A stretch of 64,000 bases of DNA from Marinomonas sp. IMCC 4694 (GTDB lineage Bacteria; Pseudomonadota; Gammaproteobacteria; Pseudomonadales; Marinomonadaceae): NCBI RefSeq assembly GCF_008122525.1, contig NZ_VSRV01000001.1:2232001-2296000 (forward strand), in the 5' to 3' direction. The notes below the pieces were generated by a model that was given only the letters and a program-made list of their open reading frames with translations, ran no database searches and was not told the origin of the DNA. Positions within the stretch are counted from its first letter, which is position 1, and each line of letters begins with the position of its first letter. Shown one piece after another: positions 34,613 through 43,829 of this stretch. A program made the position numbers and the translations under genes.

Positions 34613-35350
34613 TTAGGAAGGTATTTTTAAACGCCACAAAGATTGGCCGGATTTTTTATCGATTAAATCCAAACGCGCTTCATGGGCTTTCAATTCTTCT
34701 TCACTGGCTCGAATGACTTTCAACATAGGGCGGTCAGTCGATAAGCGACGAATACTTTCTACACCGCCCTCTTCTTTGGAATCTGAATCGGCATTATTGG
34801 CCAACCCTAAACTGGTTTGTCCACCCGTCATTAACAAATACACATCAGCCAGAATCTCAGAATCTAACAAGGCGCCATGAAGCTCACGGTGAGAGTTATC
34901 AATACCGTATCGCTTACACAAAATATCCAAGTTATTTTTCTGACCTGGGTGCTTTTTTCGCGCGTACACCAAGCTGTCAAACACGCTACAAACTTCTGCT
35001 GTTTTGGGAAAACCACCAAGACGAGCAAATTCGTGGTCCATAAAGCCAATATCAAACGGCGCGTTATGAATGATCAGTTCTGCGCCCTTGATAAAGTCAA
35101 AGAATTCTTGCGCGATTTCATGAAACCTCGGTTTATCCGACAAAAATTCATTACTGATCCCGTGTACCCGAAACGCTTCTTCTTCTACTTCGCGGTCTGG
35201 ATTGATGTAGACATGAAAATGCCGCTTGGTCAGCTTTCGACCGATCATTTCAACACAACCAATCTCAATGATTCGGTGGCCTTGTTTGGGGTCTAAGCCT
35301 GTCGTTTCTGTGTCAAGAATAACTTTACGGTCAGTAGCCATTTGTCTCAT
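34613..35350 (-). CDS. dnaQ: DNA polymerase III epsilon subunit (proofreading exonuclease)
   Basis: The 3'-5' exonuclease that proofreads for the replicative polymerase. DEDDh-type residues are all present: Asp13 and Glu15 (LDTETTGLDP), Asp100 (HNAPFDIGFMD), His158 and Asp163 (HRELHGALLDSEIL). The C-terminal tail, which contacts the alpha subunit, follows a low-complexity linker. At 245 residues it is near the E. coli length (243). The start ATG overlaps the rnhA stop by 4 bp; an ATG three codons on is an alternative. In E. coli dnaQ and rnhA are divergent, here they are cotranscribed. Confidence 0.96.
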   Translation of the reverse strand: MRQMATDRKVILDTETTGLDPKQGHRIIEIGCVEMIGRKLTKRHFHVYINPDREVEEEAFRVHGISNEFLSDKPRFHEIAQEFFDFIKGAELIIHNAPFDIGFMDHEFARLGGFPKTAEVCSVFDSLVYARKKHPGQKNNLDILCKRYGIDNSHRELHGALLDSEILADVYLLMTGGQTSLGLANNADSDSKEEGGVESIRRLSTDRPMLKVIRASEEELKAHEARLDLIDKKSGQSLWRLKIPS

Positions 35351-35790
35351 GAAGCGGATCTCAATTCATCAATACCCTGATTGGCCAGTTGATCGGCGAT
35401 CTCATTGCCTTCTATACCGGCATGACCCTTAACCCATTTCCAAGTGACTTCATGATGCTGACACTGCTCATCGAGCGCTTGCCAAAGGTCTTTATTTTTG
35501 ACCGGTTGCTTAGACGCTGTCATCCAGCCCTTTCGCTTCCAGCCCACTAGCCACTCGGTAATGCCTTTTTGAACATAAGATGAATCCGTATAAAGCGTAA
35601 CCTCACACTTTTCCTTCAACACGCGCAAGCCTGCAATCGCGCCCATTAATTCCATACGGTTATTGGTTGTATCGTGCTCTCCGCCGCATAGGCGTTTTTC
35701 ATGTTCGCCAAACGCCAACCACGCCCCCCAACCGCCAATTCCAGGATTGCCTTTACAAGCACCGTCTGTATACATTATGACCTTTTTCAC
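35347..35790 (-). CDS. rnhA: Ribonuclease HI
   Basis: Degrades RNA in RNA-DNA hybrids. Catalytic residues are intact: Asp9 (MYTDGACKGNPG), Glu47 (NRMELMGAI), Asp69 (YTDSSYV), His123 (KGHAGIEGN) and Asp133 (EIADQLA), each one residue before its E. coli counterpart. The handle region WKRKGWMTASKQPVKNKDLW is also present. 147 residues. It overlaps the upstream methyltransferase gene by 4 bp and dnaQ by 4 bp, making a tight yafS-rnhA-dnaQ operon. Confidence 0.97.
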   Translation of the reverse strand: MKKVIMYTDGACKGNPGIGGWGAWLAFGEHEKRLCGGEHDTTNNRMELMGAIAGLRVLKEKCEVTLYTDSSYVQKGITEWLVGWKRKGWMTASKQPVKNKDLWQALDEQCQHHEVTWKWVKGHAGIEGNEIADQLANQGIDELRSAS

Positions 35791-36539
35791 TCTTTCATCT
35801 CTTTTGCTGTAGGTTTTGATAAGGGCGGCACTCTAACACGAGCCCCGGACCAACGAGGTTTTAATGGAATAAAACGCTTCACCTGCTTCGTTACCGTCAT
35901 CACGTAAATACCACTGAACGGCAACTTCAACGGCTTTAACATTGTATCAACCCACGAAAAGCGTCCCAACCACTTACCACTTTGCAAGGGCGGTTCATAG
36001 AACATAAAACGCTTTGTTTCTAACGTTAGCCCCGCCACTTTAAGCCAATCTTCTAACCGCTGGTGGGCAATAAAATGACCGCACCAAGGCGCCTTACCAC
36101 GTTGTTTAAAAAGCGTGGCAAACAATCGACAAAAACCCCACAAACTCAATGGATTAAATCCAATAATAACCAATTTACCACTGGGCAATAACGTTCTTGC
36201 CGCTTCTCGAAGGTCATCGTGCGGTGTGGCTGAAATATCGAGCGTGTGATGAAAAACATGTACATCCACGCCATCGGCTTCAAAAGGCAATTCACTGGCT
36301 CTGGCCACCACGGTATTAGCCGGCGCACCAAATTCTAATACCGGTGCAACAAGTATGCTTTCGCGCAAGCGATGCTCGTTTAAAGTAAAGTCTTTTAGTG
36401 GCGACTGGGCAACAAGATAATAACCAACGGCTGGATCCAGCTCTTTGGTAATTTCTGCCAGTTCAAGTTGCAATAGGGTCTCACCCAGTTCACTTTTATA
36501 CCAATTCTGAAAAAATTGTCTTGATTGATCATCCAACAT
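35787..36539 (-). CDS. YafS-like SAM-dependent methyltransferase
   Basis: A class I methyltransferase-like protein of unknown substrate, in the same chromosomal slot as E. coli yafS (between gloB and rnhA). The 250 residues contain a Rossmann-type pattern: VLEFGAPANTVV in the usual SAM-loop position, ELPFEADGVDVHVFHHTLD (motif after strand 4) and LLPSGKLVIIGFNPLSLWG. The canonical GxGxG loop is degenerate here, so activity should not be assumed. First gene of the operon, divergent from gloB. Confidence 0.82.
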   Translation of the reverse strand: MLDDQSRQFFQNWYKSELGETLLQLELAEITKELDPAVGYYLVAQSPLKDFTLNEHRLRESILVAPVLEFGAPANTVVARASELPFEADGVDVHVFHHTLDISATPHDDLREAARTLLPSGKLVIIGFNPLSLWGFCRLFATLFKQRGKAPWCGHFIAHQRLEDWLKVAGLTLETKRFMFYEPPLQSGKWLGRFSWVDTMLKPLKLPFSGIYVMTVTKQVKRFIPLKPRWSGARVRVPPLSKPTAKEMKE

Positions 36540-36631
36540 ACAATGCAGTCTCTATGTAAAACGGTATGACAGTGTCTTGAATGTGTATCGATGCGCCATA
36601 CCCCCCACTTATAACGTAAAGTAGACAATAT

Positions 36632-37420
36632 ATGACTGTTTTTCCGCTTCCTGCTTTTCAAGACAATTATATCTGGATCATCAAAGATAAAGATAGTTCC
36701 GGTATCTGGGCGGTTGATCCAGGGGACGCCAATATTGTACTCAACTATTGCCAAGAGCATGACAAACACCTTGAAGGGATTCTTATTACCCATCATCACA
36801 AAGATCATACAGGTGGTATCGCTGCCTTAAAACAACAGTCATCTTGTGCTGTCTACGGACCTAAACACCTCACTGATCTCGTCACACACCCTGTTGATGA
36901 CGGCGACAGAGTAACTGTGTATTCTCGTGTTTTTCATGTTATTGCCACACCAGGTCATACTCTTGATCATTTGTGTTATTTCAATGACACCCACCCCTCA
37001 CCCTCTTCTCGTCCATGGCTGTTTTGTGGCGATACCTTATTCCGCGGTGGCTGTGGTCGTATTATGGAAGGCACGCCAGAACTGATGTTGGCAGCAATGA
37101 ACAAAATAGCCAGCTTACCTGACAACACACAAATCTATGGCACTCACGAGTACACTCTCGCTAATTATCGTTTTGCCCTGTCTTTGGAGCCGGACAACAC
37201 AGCCCTTATTGACGCCATTGAAATGTGCAAAATATTACGGGCCAACCAACAACCCACGCTACCGACCGAGCTGCGTGTAGAAAAAAACACCAACCCTTTT
37301 TTACGCACCCACATAGTGGCCTTAAAAAACCAAGCAGCCCAACAACTTAACGAAACACCAGCGAACCATGTCGTTGCGGCGTTCAGTCAAGTAAGGCGTG
37401 CAAAAGATATTTTTAGTTGA
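36632..37420 (+). CDS. gloB: Hydroxyacylglutathione hydrolase (glyoxalase II)
   Basis: Hydrolyses S-D-lactoylglutathione to D-lactate and glutathione, the second step of methylglyoxal detoxification. The metallo-beta-lactamase motif THHHKDHTGG supplies the binuclear metal ligands, with further ligands in TPGHTLDH and FCGDTLFRGGCGR. GTHEYTLANYRF is the glutathione-binding segment. 262 residues. Followed after 54 bp by mltD, as in E. coli. Confidence 0.96.
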   Translation: MTVFPLPAFQDNYIWIIKDKDSSGIWAVDPGDANIVLNYCQEHDKHLEGILITHHHKDHTGGIAALKQQSSCAVYGPKHLTDLVTHPVDDGDRVTVYSRVFHVIATPGHTLDHLCYFNDTHPSPSSRPWLFCGDTLFRGGCGRIMEGTPELMLAAMNKIASLPDNTQIYGTHEYTLANYRFALSLEPDNTALIDAIEMCKILRANQQPTLPTELRVEKNTNPFLRTHIVALKNQAAQQLNETPANHVVAAFSQVRRAKDIFS

Positions 37421-37474
37421 CCTCTTCAGCTACACCCTTAAAATGTTTGAACTTTACTCAATTTTGTGACCTAG

Positions 37475-39154
37475 ATGACTTATAAATTTTTTTGGATTTG
37501 CCTCGTTAGCCTGTTTCTCAGTGCGTGTCAGACCACCTCTACTATTGAAAACCACAATGCAGCTGACCTTATCGAGCTCCCAGAAGACAGTGAAGCCGTC
37601 ATTCTAGAGACAGACAGCCTTGAATCAGACAGCGAGCAGATCGGCTTTATTGACACGGTTCCCACCGTACAGTCGAATATCAACGAGACAATTGAGCCCA
37701 GTTCAAACCCTGTAAATGAGCCAATCGTGGCAAACATGCCCCCTCTTCCACCGGAAGACTTATGGGTTAGAATACGTGCCGGTTATCAATTAGATTTGGA
37801 CATAGATCGCCCACGCTTGTCTTCTCAAGTTCGCTGGTTCAGCACACATCCTTCGTACCTAGACAGAGTATCAAAACGCGGCGAACGTTATTTGTATTAC
37901 ATCGTTGGGGAGTTAGAAAAAGCCGGTATTCCGACTGAAATCGCTCTCTTACCGATTGTTGAAAGTGGCTTCGACCCTTTCGGTTACAGTCATGGCCGTG
38001 CCTCTGGGCCTTGGCAATTCATCCCCTCAACAGGCCAAATTTATGGACTCGATCAAACGTGGTGGTACGATGGTCGCCGAGATATTATTGGGTCTACCCA
38101 GGCCGCTGTTGCTTATCTAACACGACTTCACAAAATGTTCGACGGCAATTGGCTGCATGCCCTTGCGTCTTACAATTCAGGAGAAGGCACCGTAATGCGT
38201 GCCATCCGAAAAAATAAAAAAGCCGGTTTACCAACCGATTTTTGGTCTTTGGATCTGCCCAAAGAAACCCGCGCCTATGTTCCTAAACTGATTGCGTTAG
38301 CAAAAATCATAAAAAATCCTGAGCAATACAATTACACGACTCATTTTATTGCGAACAAACCTTATTTTGACGTGATCAACATAGGCGGACAAATCGACCT
38401 AGCACAAGCCGCTGATATGGCGGAGGTCAGTATTGATGAAGTGTATTTACTTAACCCTGGTTTCAATCAATGGGCTACGTCTCCAGATGGCCCACATCGA
38501 TTGCTCATGCCAGTTTCAAAAGCAAAGCAGTTCCGTACCAAACTTGCTGAAATCCCCGCCAAAGAGCGTGTCACTTGGGTCCGTTACACCGTAAAAGCAG
38601 GAGACAACTTATTGCTGGTTGCTAAGCAACACAACACCACAGTCAATGTCCTTCAAGATGTCAATAAAATCTCTTCGACCATGATACGTGTGGGCCAAGA
38701 ATTGATGATCCCTGTGGCTGGTAACAAGATAGAAAGCTACACCCTCAGCTCGCACCAGCGTTTGTTGGCAAAGCAGTCTCGAGCACCAACAAGCAATCGC
38801 ATGAAAATCAACTACACAGTCAGCCCAGGTGACAGCCTCTGGTTAATTGCCAACAAATATGACACCGACAGCAAAACACTGGCGCGTTGGAATAACATGG
38901 GACTAGGTGACCCCTTGATTCCGGGAAAAAAACTGGTCGTCTGGCTTCAACAAAAACAAGCTAAAAACAGCACTCGAAGTGTGATGAAAAAAGTCGTTTA
39001 CACCATACGTTCAGGGGAATCACTTGCTGTGGTGGCCAATAAGTTTAAAGTTTCACTAAACGACATAAAGGACTGGAACCCGAAAGTCAGCAGTCAAAAA
39101 TACGTTCAACCCGGCGACAAAGTCACTCTACTAGTGAATGTGGTAGGCGGCTAA
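37475..39154 (+). CDS. mltD: Membrane-bound lytic murein transglycosylase D
   Basis: Cleaves peptidoglycan glycan strands to 1,6-anhydromuropeptides. A lipoprotein signal with lipobox LSAC (Cys18) anchors it in the outer membrane. An acidic linker leads to the SLT domain with the catalytic Glu in LPIVESGFDPFGYS and the signatures ASGPWQFIPSTGQIYGL and ALASYNSGEGTV. Three LysM repeats occupy the C-terminal third (each beginning YTVKAGDNL, YTVSPGDSL or YTIRSGESL). 559 residues, longer than E. coli MltD, which has two LysM repeats. Confidence 0.95.
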   Translation: MTYKFFWICLVSLFLSACQTTSTIENHNAADLIELPEDSEAVILETDSLESDSEQIGFIDTVPTVQSNINETIEPSSNPVNEPIVANMPPLPPEDLWVRIRAGYQLDLDIDRPRLSSQVRWFSTHPSYLDRVSKRGERYLYYIVGELEKAGIPTEIALLPIVESGFDPFGYSHGRASGPWQFIPSTGQIYGLDQTWWYDGRRDIIGSTQAAVAYLTRLHKMFDGNWLHALASYNSGEGTVMRAIRKNKKAGLPTDFWSLDLPKETRAYVPKLIALAKIIKNPEQYNYTTHFIANKPYFDVINIGGQIDLAQAADMAEVSIDEVYLLNPGFNQWATSPDGPHRLLMPVSKAKQFRTKLAEIPAKERVTWVRYTVKAGDNLLLVAKQHNTTVNVLQDVNKISSTMIRVGQELMIPVAGNKIESYTLSSHQRLLAKQSRAPTSNRMKINYTVSPGDSLWLIANKYDTDSKTLARWNNMGLGDPLIPGKKLVVWLQQKQAKNSTRSVMKKVVYTIRSGESLAVVANKFKVSLNDIKDWNPKVSSQKYVQPGDKVTLLVNVVGG

Positions 39155-39193
39155 CCGACTCGGTTAAATACACATTACTGACAAATATCTAAA

Positions 39194-39224
39194 CTAAAAA
39201 AGCTGACAGAAGCAGCTTTTTTAG
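39194..39224 (+). terminator. Bidirectional terminator between mltD and ppnP
   Basis: CTAAAAAAGCTG-ACAGAAG-CAGCTTTTTTAG: a 12-bp perfect stem with A and T runs on either side, placed between convergent genes. Confidence 0.92.
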
Positions 39225-39269
39225 TTTCTTTTTTCTATCTTCTTTTACAGACTTACACCATCTGATCCA

Positions 39270-39560
39270 TCATTCGTAACGACATAAATAAGCCGTTGTT
39301 TCAGCCACCTTCACATGAAAACGTTGATTCGCTTCCACAATAAACATCTCACCCTTTGCAAAGGTGCTCCAGTCACTGTCGTTGGGTAATTTCACCGTCA
39401 GCGCGCCCGACACAACCGTCATGTACTCGCGCTGAGACGTCCCAAACTCATAGTCTCCAACGGCCATCACACCCACAGTGGAGGTGCCTTCTGCATTGTC
39501 CAAAGCGATGGACTTTACTTGATCATTAAAATAACTGTTTACCGTTAACCCTGCGCTCAT
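39270..39560 (-). CDS. ppnP: Pyrimidine/purine nucleoside phosphorylase PpnP
   Basis: A small cupin-fold enzyme (DUF1255, E. coli YaiE) that phosphorolyses several nucleosides. The 96 residues align well with YaiE: NSYFNDQVKSIALDN at the start, VGVMAVGDYEFGT, MTVVSGALTVKLP and VAETTAYLCRYE at the C-terminus. Single gene, separated from the LysR gene by 54 bp and convergent with mltD across a bidirectional terminator. Confidence 0.94.
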   Translation of the reverse strand: MSAGLTVNSYFNDQVKSIALDNAEGTSTVGVMAVGDYEFGTSQREYMTVVSGALTVKLPNDSDWSTFAKGEMFIVEANQRFHVKVAETTAYLCRYE

Positions 39561-39614
39561 ATAACACTCTCACTGTAGGAAAAATACGTCTTAAATAGAC
39601 ACTGTAAAATACAA

Positions 39615-40502
39615 TCAGTCCGTTTTATTGCCAACCATTTCTTCAATAATCCATTCTTTAAACGCCGACATCGCCGAGGTAACGGAACGGCGCTTCTCAT
39701 ACACCAAATAAAATGAACGGTTAGTAATGAGATGCTGGTCAAATAATACCACTAAACTGCCGGCTTCTATTTCTGGCATCACCAACTCAGGGTCAGTCAA
39801 AGAAATCCCCAAGCCTTGCGCTGCTGCACCGGCGGTTAAAGAACCGCTAGAAAACATCAACCCACGACGAAATAAAGTCGGATCAAGATCATGCTGCTGC
39901 AACCAGTCATGCCATTCATCTTTGCGCTTTGTCACGTGCAACAAAGGGTAAAAACGCATGTCTTCAGGCGTATTGATCGGCTGATTGGCTTTAATAAGTT
40001 TTGGGTTGCATACCGGCGCCAAGCGCGCTGGGCGCAAATAATGCGCCTCTACGCCATCCCAATCACCGCTGCCAAAGTACACCGCCATGTCAACATCATT
40101 AGCCGAAAAGTCGATCAGACCGGTTGAAGAACTGATTTCTATCTGAATATCAGGATAGCGCTCTTGAAAGCGCTCCATTCTCGGCATCAGCCAACGCGTA
40201 AGAAAGGCGGGGGCAACAGCCAAACGCAACGAACCCGATTTTTGCTGGCTTTTGAGCTCTGACGTAGCATTCTCCAGTTGTTCAAAAATGCTTCGTATGG
40301 GCTTTAAATAAGATACCCCCGCTTCCGTTAAAATCACTTTTCGCTTAGTACGTCGAAATAATTCAAGGCCAAGAAAGCTCTCTAAGCCTTTAATTTGATG
40401 GCTGATAGCCGAGGGGGTAACCGACAGCTCCTGAGCGGCCTTATTGAAACTGCCATGTCGCGCGGCCGATTCAAAACATTTCAATGAATTTAAGGGGGGC
40501 AA
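39615..40502 (-). CDS. LysR-family regulator, GcvA type
   Basis: Winged-helix regulator whose start LPPLNSLKCFESAARHGSFNKAAQELSV… fits the GcvA branch (HTH about residues 18-40), followed by a substrate-binding domain. 295 residues from a TTG at 40502. No in-frame ATG exists near the expected start. An in-frame ATT at 40511 has GGAG 8 nt upstream and would restore the family sequence R-LPPLN. The regulated genes are not evident: ppnP downstream is on the same strand and no divergent partner lies close. It need not control glycine cleavage. Confidence 0.88.
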   Translation of the reverse strand: MPPLNSLKCFESAARHGSFNKAAQELSVTPSAISHQIKGLESFLGLELFRRTKRKVILTEAGVSYLKPIRSIFEQLENATSELKSQQKSGSLRLAVAPAFLTRWLMPRMERFQERYPDIQIEISSSTGLIDFSANDVDMAVYFGSGDWDGVEAHYLRPARLAPVCNPKLIKANQPINTPEDMRFYPLLHVTKRKDEWHDWLQQHDLDPTLFRRGLMFSSGSLTAGAAAQGLGISLTDPELVMPEIEAGSLVVLFDQHLITNRSFYLVYEKRRSVTSAMSAFKEWIIEEMVGNKTD

Positions 40503-40633
40503 ACGATTAATAAGCTCATCTCCAATCAGATAAGAAAGTCTAACCAGTATGGGGAATACGACTCGCCTGTCAATGGCTGATCACGCATCGTCCGCGGCTA
40601 AGAATTCGAGCAAGGAAGCGGCGTAATCCGCGT

Positions 40634-42007
40634 TTAACGGGATTCGTCTTCATCACCTAAATCCGGTTTCACACTGTGCTCCATTCCCATTCCCATTCGC
40701 TTCGGTGGTAATTTAAACGCATCAAAACCATCTTTTTGTTCACTATCATGAAAACGCGCTTTACCTGATGATTTTTTAGGCGCTTTTTTCGGCATTTTAG
40801 TGCGATCTTTTACAGCATTTTTAGATTGGATGGCGCGCGCGGGTTTGGCGGGTTGAAGCCCTTTAAATTTTGCTTCTAAACCTTCGATTGCTTCAATCGA
40901 AAAAGTTTTTTGCAAAAAGACCTCAATGGCTTTGAAGTTCAACCAGTCTTTGGGTCCGACGAGTGAATAGGCATCGCCCTTAAAACCAGCACGCCCCGTA
41001 CGCCCTGTGCGGTGCACAAACTCTTCCGCTTGTTTGGGTAAATCAAAATTAAATACGTGCGACACGCTGGCGATGTCTAACCCTCTCGAAGCGACATCGG
41101 TGCTCACCAGCACTTCAAATTGCCCTTTGGCAAAACTCTCCATGGTTTTATTACGGGCACTTTGCGATAAGTTGCCATTCAGTGCCTGAGTCGTTAAACC
41201 CCATTCAGCAATAAGATCAGACAAGCGAACGGTATCGGCTTTCGTGGCGGTAAAGATAATCGCTTGTTTGATGGTCTGACCCAACAACACATGCTTCAAC
41301 AGCGCTTCCTTGTGATCCAAGTGATCACACAATAAAACGTGCTGAGCAATGTCGGTGTGCTCATCAAAGCCTTGACCAACCGCAATGCGTGACGGCTCTT
41401 TCAAGAGTTCATTAGCAATCTCGCTCACATCGGTATTGTCTAAGGTAGCCGAAAAAAACAAGGTTTGACGCTGGCGGTGACTGGCAGCGGCATTGATGGC
41501 ACGCATGGCTTCTGCAAAGCCTAAGTCCAACATGCGATCAGCTTCGTCTAAAATCAACAACTCTAAACCTTCAAGAAACACATGACGCTGCTTTAAATGG
41601 TCCACTAAACGCCCTGGCGTCGCGACAATAAAATGCGGGTCTTTTTGCAGCTGCTTATGCTGGTCATTAAAGTTTTCACCCCCTTGGATCAAAATAGAAG
41701 TGAAACGACTGGCAGCCAATAACAAACGCAACTGGCCAAAAACCTGCTTAGCAAGCTCCCGTGTGGGCACTAAAATCACCACCCGAGGATCACGTTTCGA
41801 CAAGGCTTTTTTCTTGTACACTCGATGCAAGGCAGGCAAGAGATAAGCCAATGTTTTTCCAGAACCTGTTTTTGAAGACGCCAATAGATCACGGCCAGCC
41901 ATAGCTTCAGGAATGGCACGTGCCTGAATGTCCGTGGCGTCATTGAACCCCAAGTGACCAATAGACGTTAAAATACGATTATCAAAACCAAATTCTTCAA
42001 ATAACAA
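40634..42007 (-). CDS. DEAD-box RNA helicase, SrmB/RhlE-like
   Basis: ATP-dependent RNA helicase probably acting in ribosome assembly or RNA turnover. Motifs in order: Q-motif region GFNDATDIQARAIP, Walker A ASSKTGSGKT, PTRELAKQ, ATPGRLVDHL, DEAD in LDEADRMLDLGF, SAT, then ARGLDIASV and HRTGRTGRAG. The C-terminal extension (about 385-457) is basic and low in complexity with Lys-Pro-Lys-rich stretches, as in SrmB and RhlE. 457 residues. The exact subfamily is uncertain. A second, distinct DEAD-box gene (dbpA) lies at 61.8 kb. Confidence 0.93.
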   Translation of the reverse strand: MLFEEFGFDNRILTSIGHLGFNDATDIQARAIPEAMAGRDLLASSKTGSGKTLAYLLPALHRVYKKKALSKRDPRVVILVPTRELAKQVFGQLRLLLAASRFTSILIQGGENFNDQHKQLQKDPHFIVATPGRLVDHLKQRHVFLEGLELLILDEADRMLDLGFAEAMRAINAAASHRQRQTLFFSATLDNTDVSEIANELLKEPSRIAVGQGFDEHTDIAQHVLLCDHLDHKEALLKHVLLGQTIKQAIIFTATKADTVRLSDLIAEWGLTTQALNGNLSQSARNKTMESFAKGQFEVLVSTDVASRGLDIASVSHVFNFDLPKQAEEFVHRTGRTGRAGFKGDAYSLVGPKDWLNFKAIEVFLQKTFSIEAIEGLEAKFKGLQPAKPARAIQSKNAVKDRTKMPKKAPKKSSGKARFHDSEQKDGFDAFKLPPKRMGMGMEHSVKPDLGDEDESR

Positions 42008-42093
42008 ACAAATACCCCTTCCAGACTAAAATAGGATGCACACAAAGCAATGCATTTAATTCAAACATTATACCCTAGACAAGCCGATTTACT

Positions 42094-42630
42094 TTACTCA
42101 TCTTTCATTAAAAGATAGGGTTTTCCATGACTTATTAGCCCCATTCCATGGCCTTCAGGCGTGTCGACTGAGTGTAAATTCTCCGCCAGTGCATAAAACA
42201 CATTTCGTGACAGCAACGCCTTCATACCATAGCGCATTGACACATAAGGCCGCTCTTCTTTTCCGAAGCTGGCCATCCAGATATCACAGTCTTTACCCAA
42301 GAGCAGCACATCATCAGTGGACGTTGTCAGTTCAAGCGTTAGACCACCCTCCGTATCACGCCACTGCCAATGAATCACCAGAAACGGGGCATCTTCTACT
42401 TGAATACGTACTTTCTCAACCGGCGTAACTAGGAAATACTCATGACCTTCTTTCCATAATATTCGACTAAATAAGGTCACCATGGATGGACGTTTTATTT
42501 TTCCGCCTTCGTGAATCCAATCGCCGTTCGCTTTAATCACCATGTCCATGTCACCACAAAAAGGCGGCGACCATTGATGCACAGGCGGCAGTGTGGACAC
42601 TTTAACGTCAGACAATCCCTTTAAATTCAT
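42094..42630 (-). CDS. DUF1285 family protein
   Basis: Conserved proteobacterial protein of unknown function. The family signature is seen at the start (PPVHQWSPPFCGDMDMVI, then GDWIHEGGKIKRPSMVTLFSRIL) and in the core (YFLVTPVEKVRIQVEDAPFLV). 178 residues, no signal peptide and no membrane helix, so cytoplasmic. Isolated between the helicase gene and the divergent MetF-like gene. Structures of this family show a cystatin-like or similar mixed fold, but no reaction is assigned. Confidence 0.88.
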   Translation of the reverse strand: MNLKGLSDVKVSTLPPVHQWSPPFCGDMDMVIKANGDWIHEGGKIKRPSMVTLFSRILWKEGHEYFLVTPVEKVRIQVEDAPFLVIHWQWRDTEGGLTLELTTSTDDVLLLGKDCDIWMASFGKEERPYVSMRYGMKALLSRNVFYALAENLHSVDTPEGHGMGLISHGKPYLLMKDE

Positions 42631-42828
42631 ATTGACTGTTCACCTTCTTTTATAAGTCTATGGACACGCGGTATTTCGTCGGCTAATTAGATCGCCTCAC
42701 ACCATCTACAATAATATTCAACTTGCATCTACAGCCTTGAGTATCATTCACTGTTAGAATCCCTACATCAAACAGCATCACAGAGTGTCAACGTCTTTAT
42801 GAACGCTCTTTATTTAATAGTGGACAAT

Positions 42829-43794
42829 ATGAAATCAGAATTAGCAACTAAGTTTCAAGACCCTAGTCGTGGTGTGTATTTTATCGGTACCACTCCACCC
42901 AAGTCGTCTTTAGAAGAAGAGCAGCTTGAACAAATCAGTGAAAAGCTGCTCGATCGACTCAGCAATATCGACGTTGATGGTCTCATCGTGTACGACATCC
43001 AAGACGAAACCAGCCGCATCGATAAACCTCGCCCTTTTCCTTTTATGGAGACACACGATCCGCGAGCATGGTCAAAACGCCTACACGAAGCATCTGGCAA
43101 ACCGGTTATCACCTATAAATCTGTCTCTTCTCGTAGCTCGGAAGCGTTCTCTGGCTGGTTGTCACAAGCCTGGGAAGAGTACGGCATTCGTGATTTGGTC
43201 TTAGTCGGCTCACCCTCTTCAAATGGCGACATTAAACTCCCCTTGCCAGAAGCCTATAAAACCCTAAAAGCCTGCCCTCATGATTTTAACCTTGGCGGTG
43301 TGACCATTGCTGAGCGCCACGCGAAAAAAGGCGATGAGCATGAACGTCTAACGAAAAAATCGGCCGCAGGCTGTGAATTTTTCATTTCCCAAGCCGTTTA
43401 CAACCACCAAGCTACCGCAGACCTTATTAGCCGTTACGCAAGAGCGTGCAAAGAACAAGGCACCGCGCCTAAACGCATTATTTTGACGTTCACGCCGTGT
43501 GGCAGCGCCAAAACACTTGAATTCATGGAATGGTTAGGGATCTCTGTGCCGGACGCAACTAAACATCGCATTCTTGATGCTAAGGCGCCCTTAAAAGAGT
43601 CGATTAAAATTTGTCGTAACGCACTGGAACAAATCATCGAAACGGCCTTGCCGCTTGGTGTGCCACTCGGTTTAAACATTGAAAGCTTAACCAACCGAAA
43701 AGAAGAAATCGATGCCTCCATTCGGTTATACAAGTTACTTAAAGCCACGCTGGATTTAAAATTAGCCGAGCACGCTTTGATCAGTAACGCCTAG
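42829..43794 (+). CDS. MetF-like (methylenetetrahydrofolate reductase family) protein lacking key residues
   Basis: The TIM-barrel pattern resembles MetF, especially NLGGVTIAERHAKKGDE and LTKKSAAGCEFFISQAVY. However, the FEFFPP motif with the catalytic Glu28 of E. coli MetF is YFIGTTPPKSS here. The RGD segment that supplies folate-binding Asp120 is VLVGSPSSNGD. Both residues thus seem absent, so ordinary MTHFR activity is doubtful. The flavin fold may be retained with another substrate. I use the ATG at 42829 (321 residues), preceded by TGGA; an ATG at 42799 adds ten residues without a ribosome-binding site. Convergent with opsX. Confidence 0.75.
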   Translation: MKSELATKFQDPSRGVYFIGTTPPKSSLEEEQLEQISEKLLDRLSNIDVDGLIVYDIQDETSRIDKPRPFPFMETHDPRAWSKRLHEASGKPVITYKSVSSRSSEAFSGWLSQAWEEYGIRDLVLVGSPSSNGDIKLPLPEAYKTLKACPHDFNLGGVTIAERHAKKGDEHERLTKKSAAGCEFFISQAVYNHQATADLISRYARACKEQGTAPKRIILTFTPCGSAKTLEFMEWLGISVPDATKHRILDAKAPLKESIKICRNALEQIIETALPLGVPLGLNIESLTNRKEEIDASIRLYKLLKATLDLKLAEHALISNA

Positions 43795-43829
43795 TATCAA
43801 GAACAAAGGGCCGTGTGTTCAAAATCTTA

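Noticed and set aside
40450..40523. Frameshift in the GcvA-type LysR gene at the run of six C
   Set aside because: The uninterrupted frame already gives the canonical R-LPPLN start, so a frameshift is not needed; a rare start codon explains the data.
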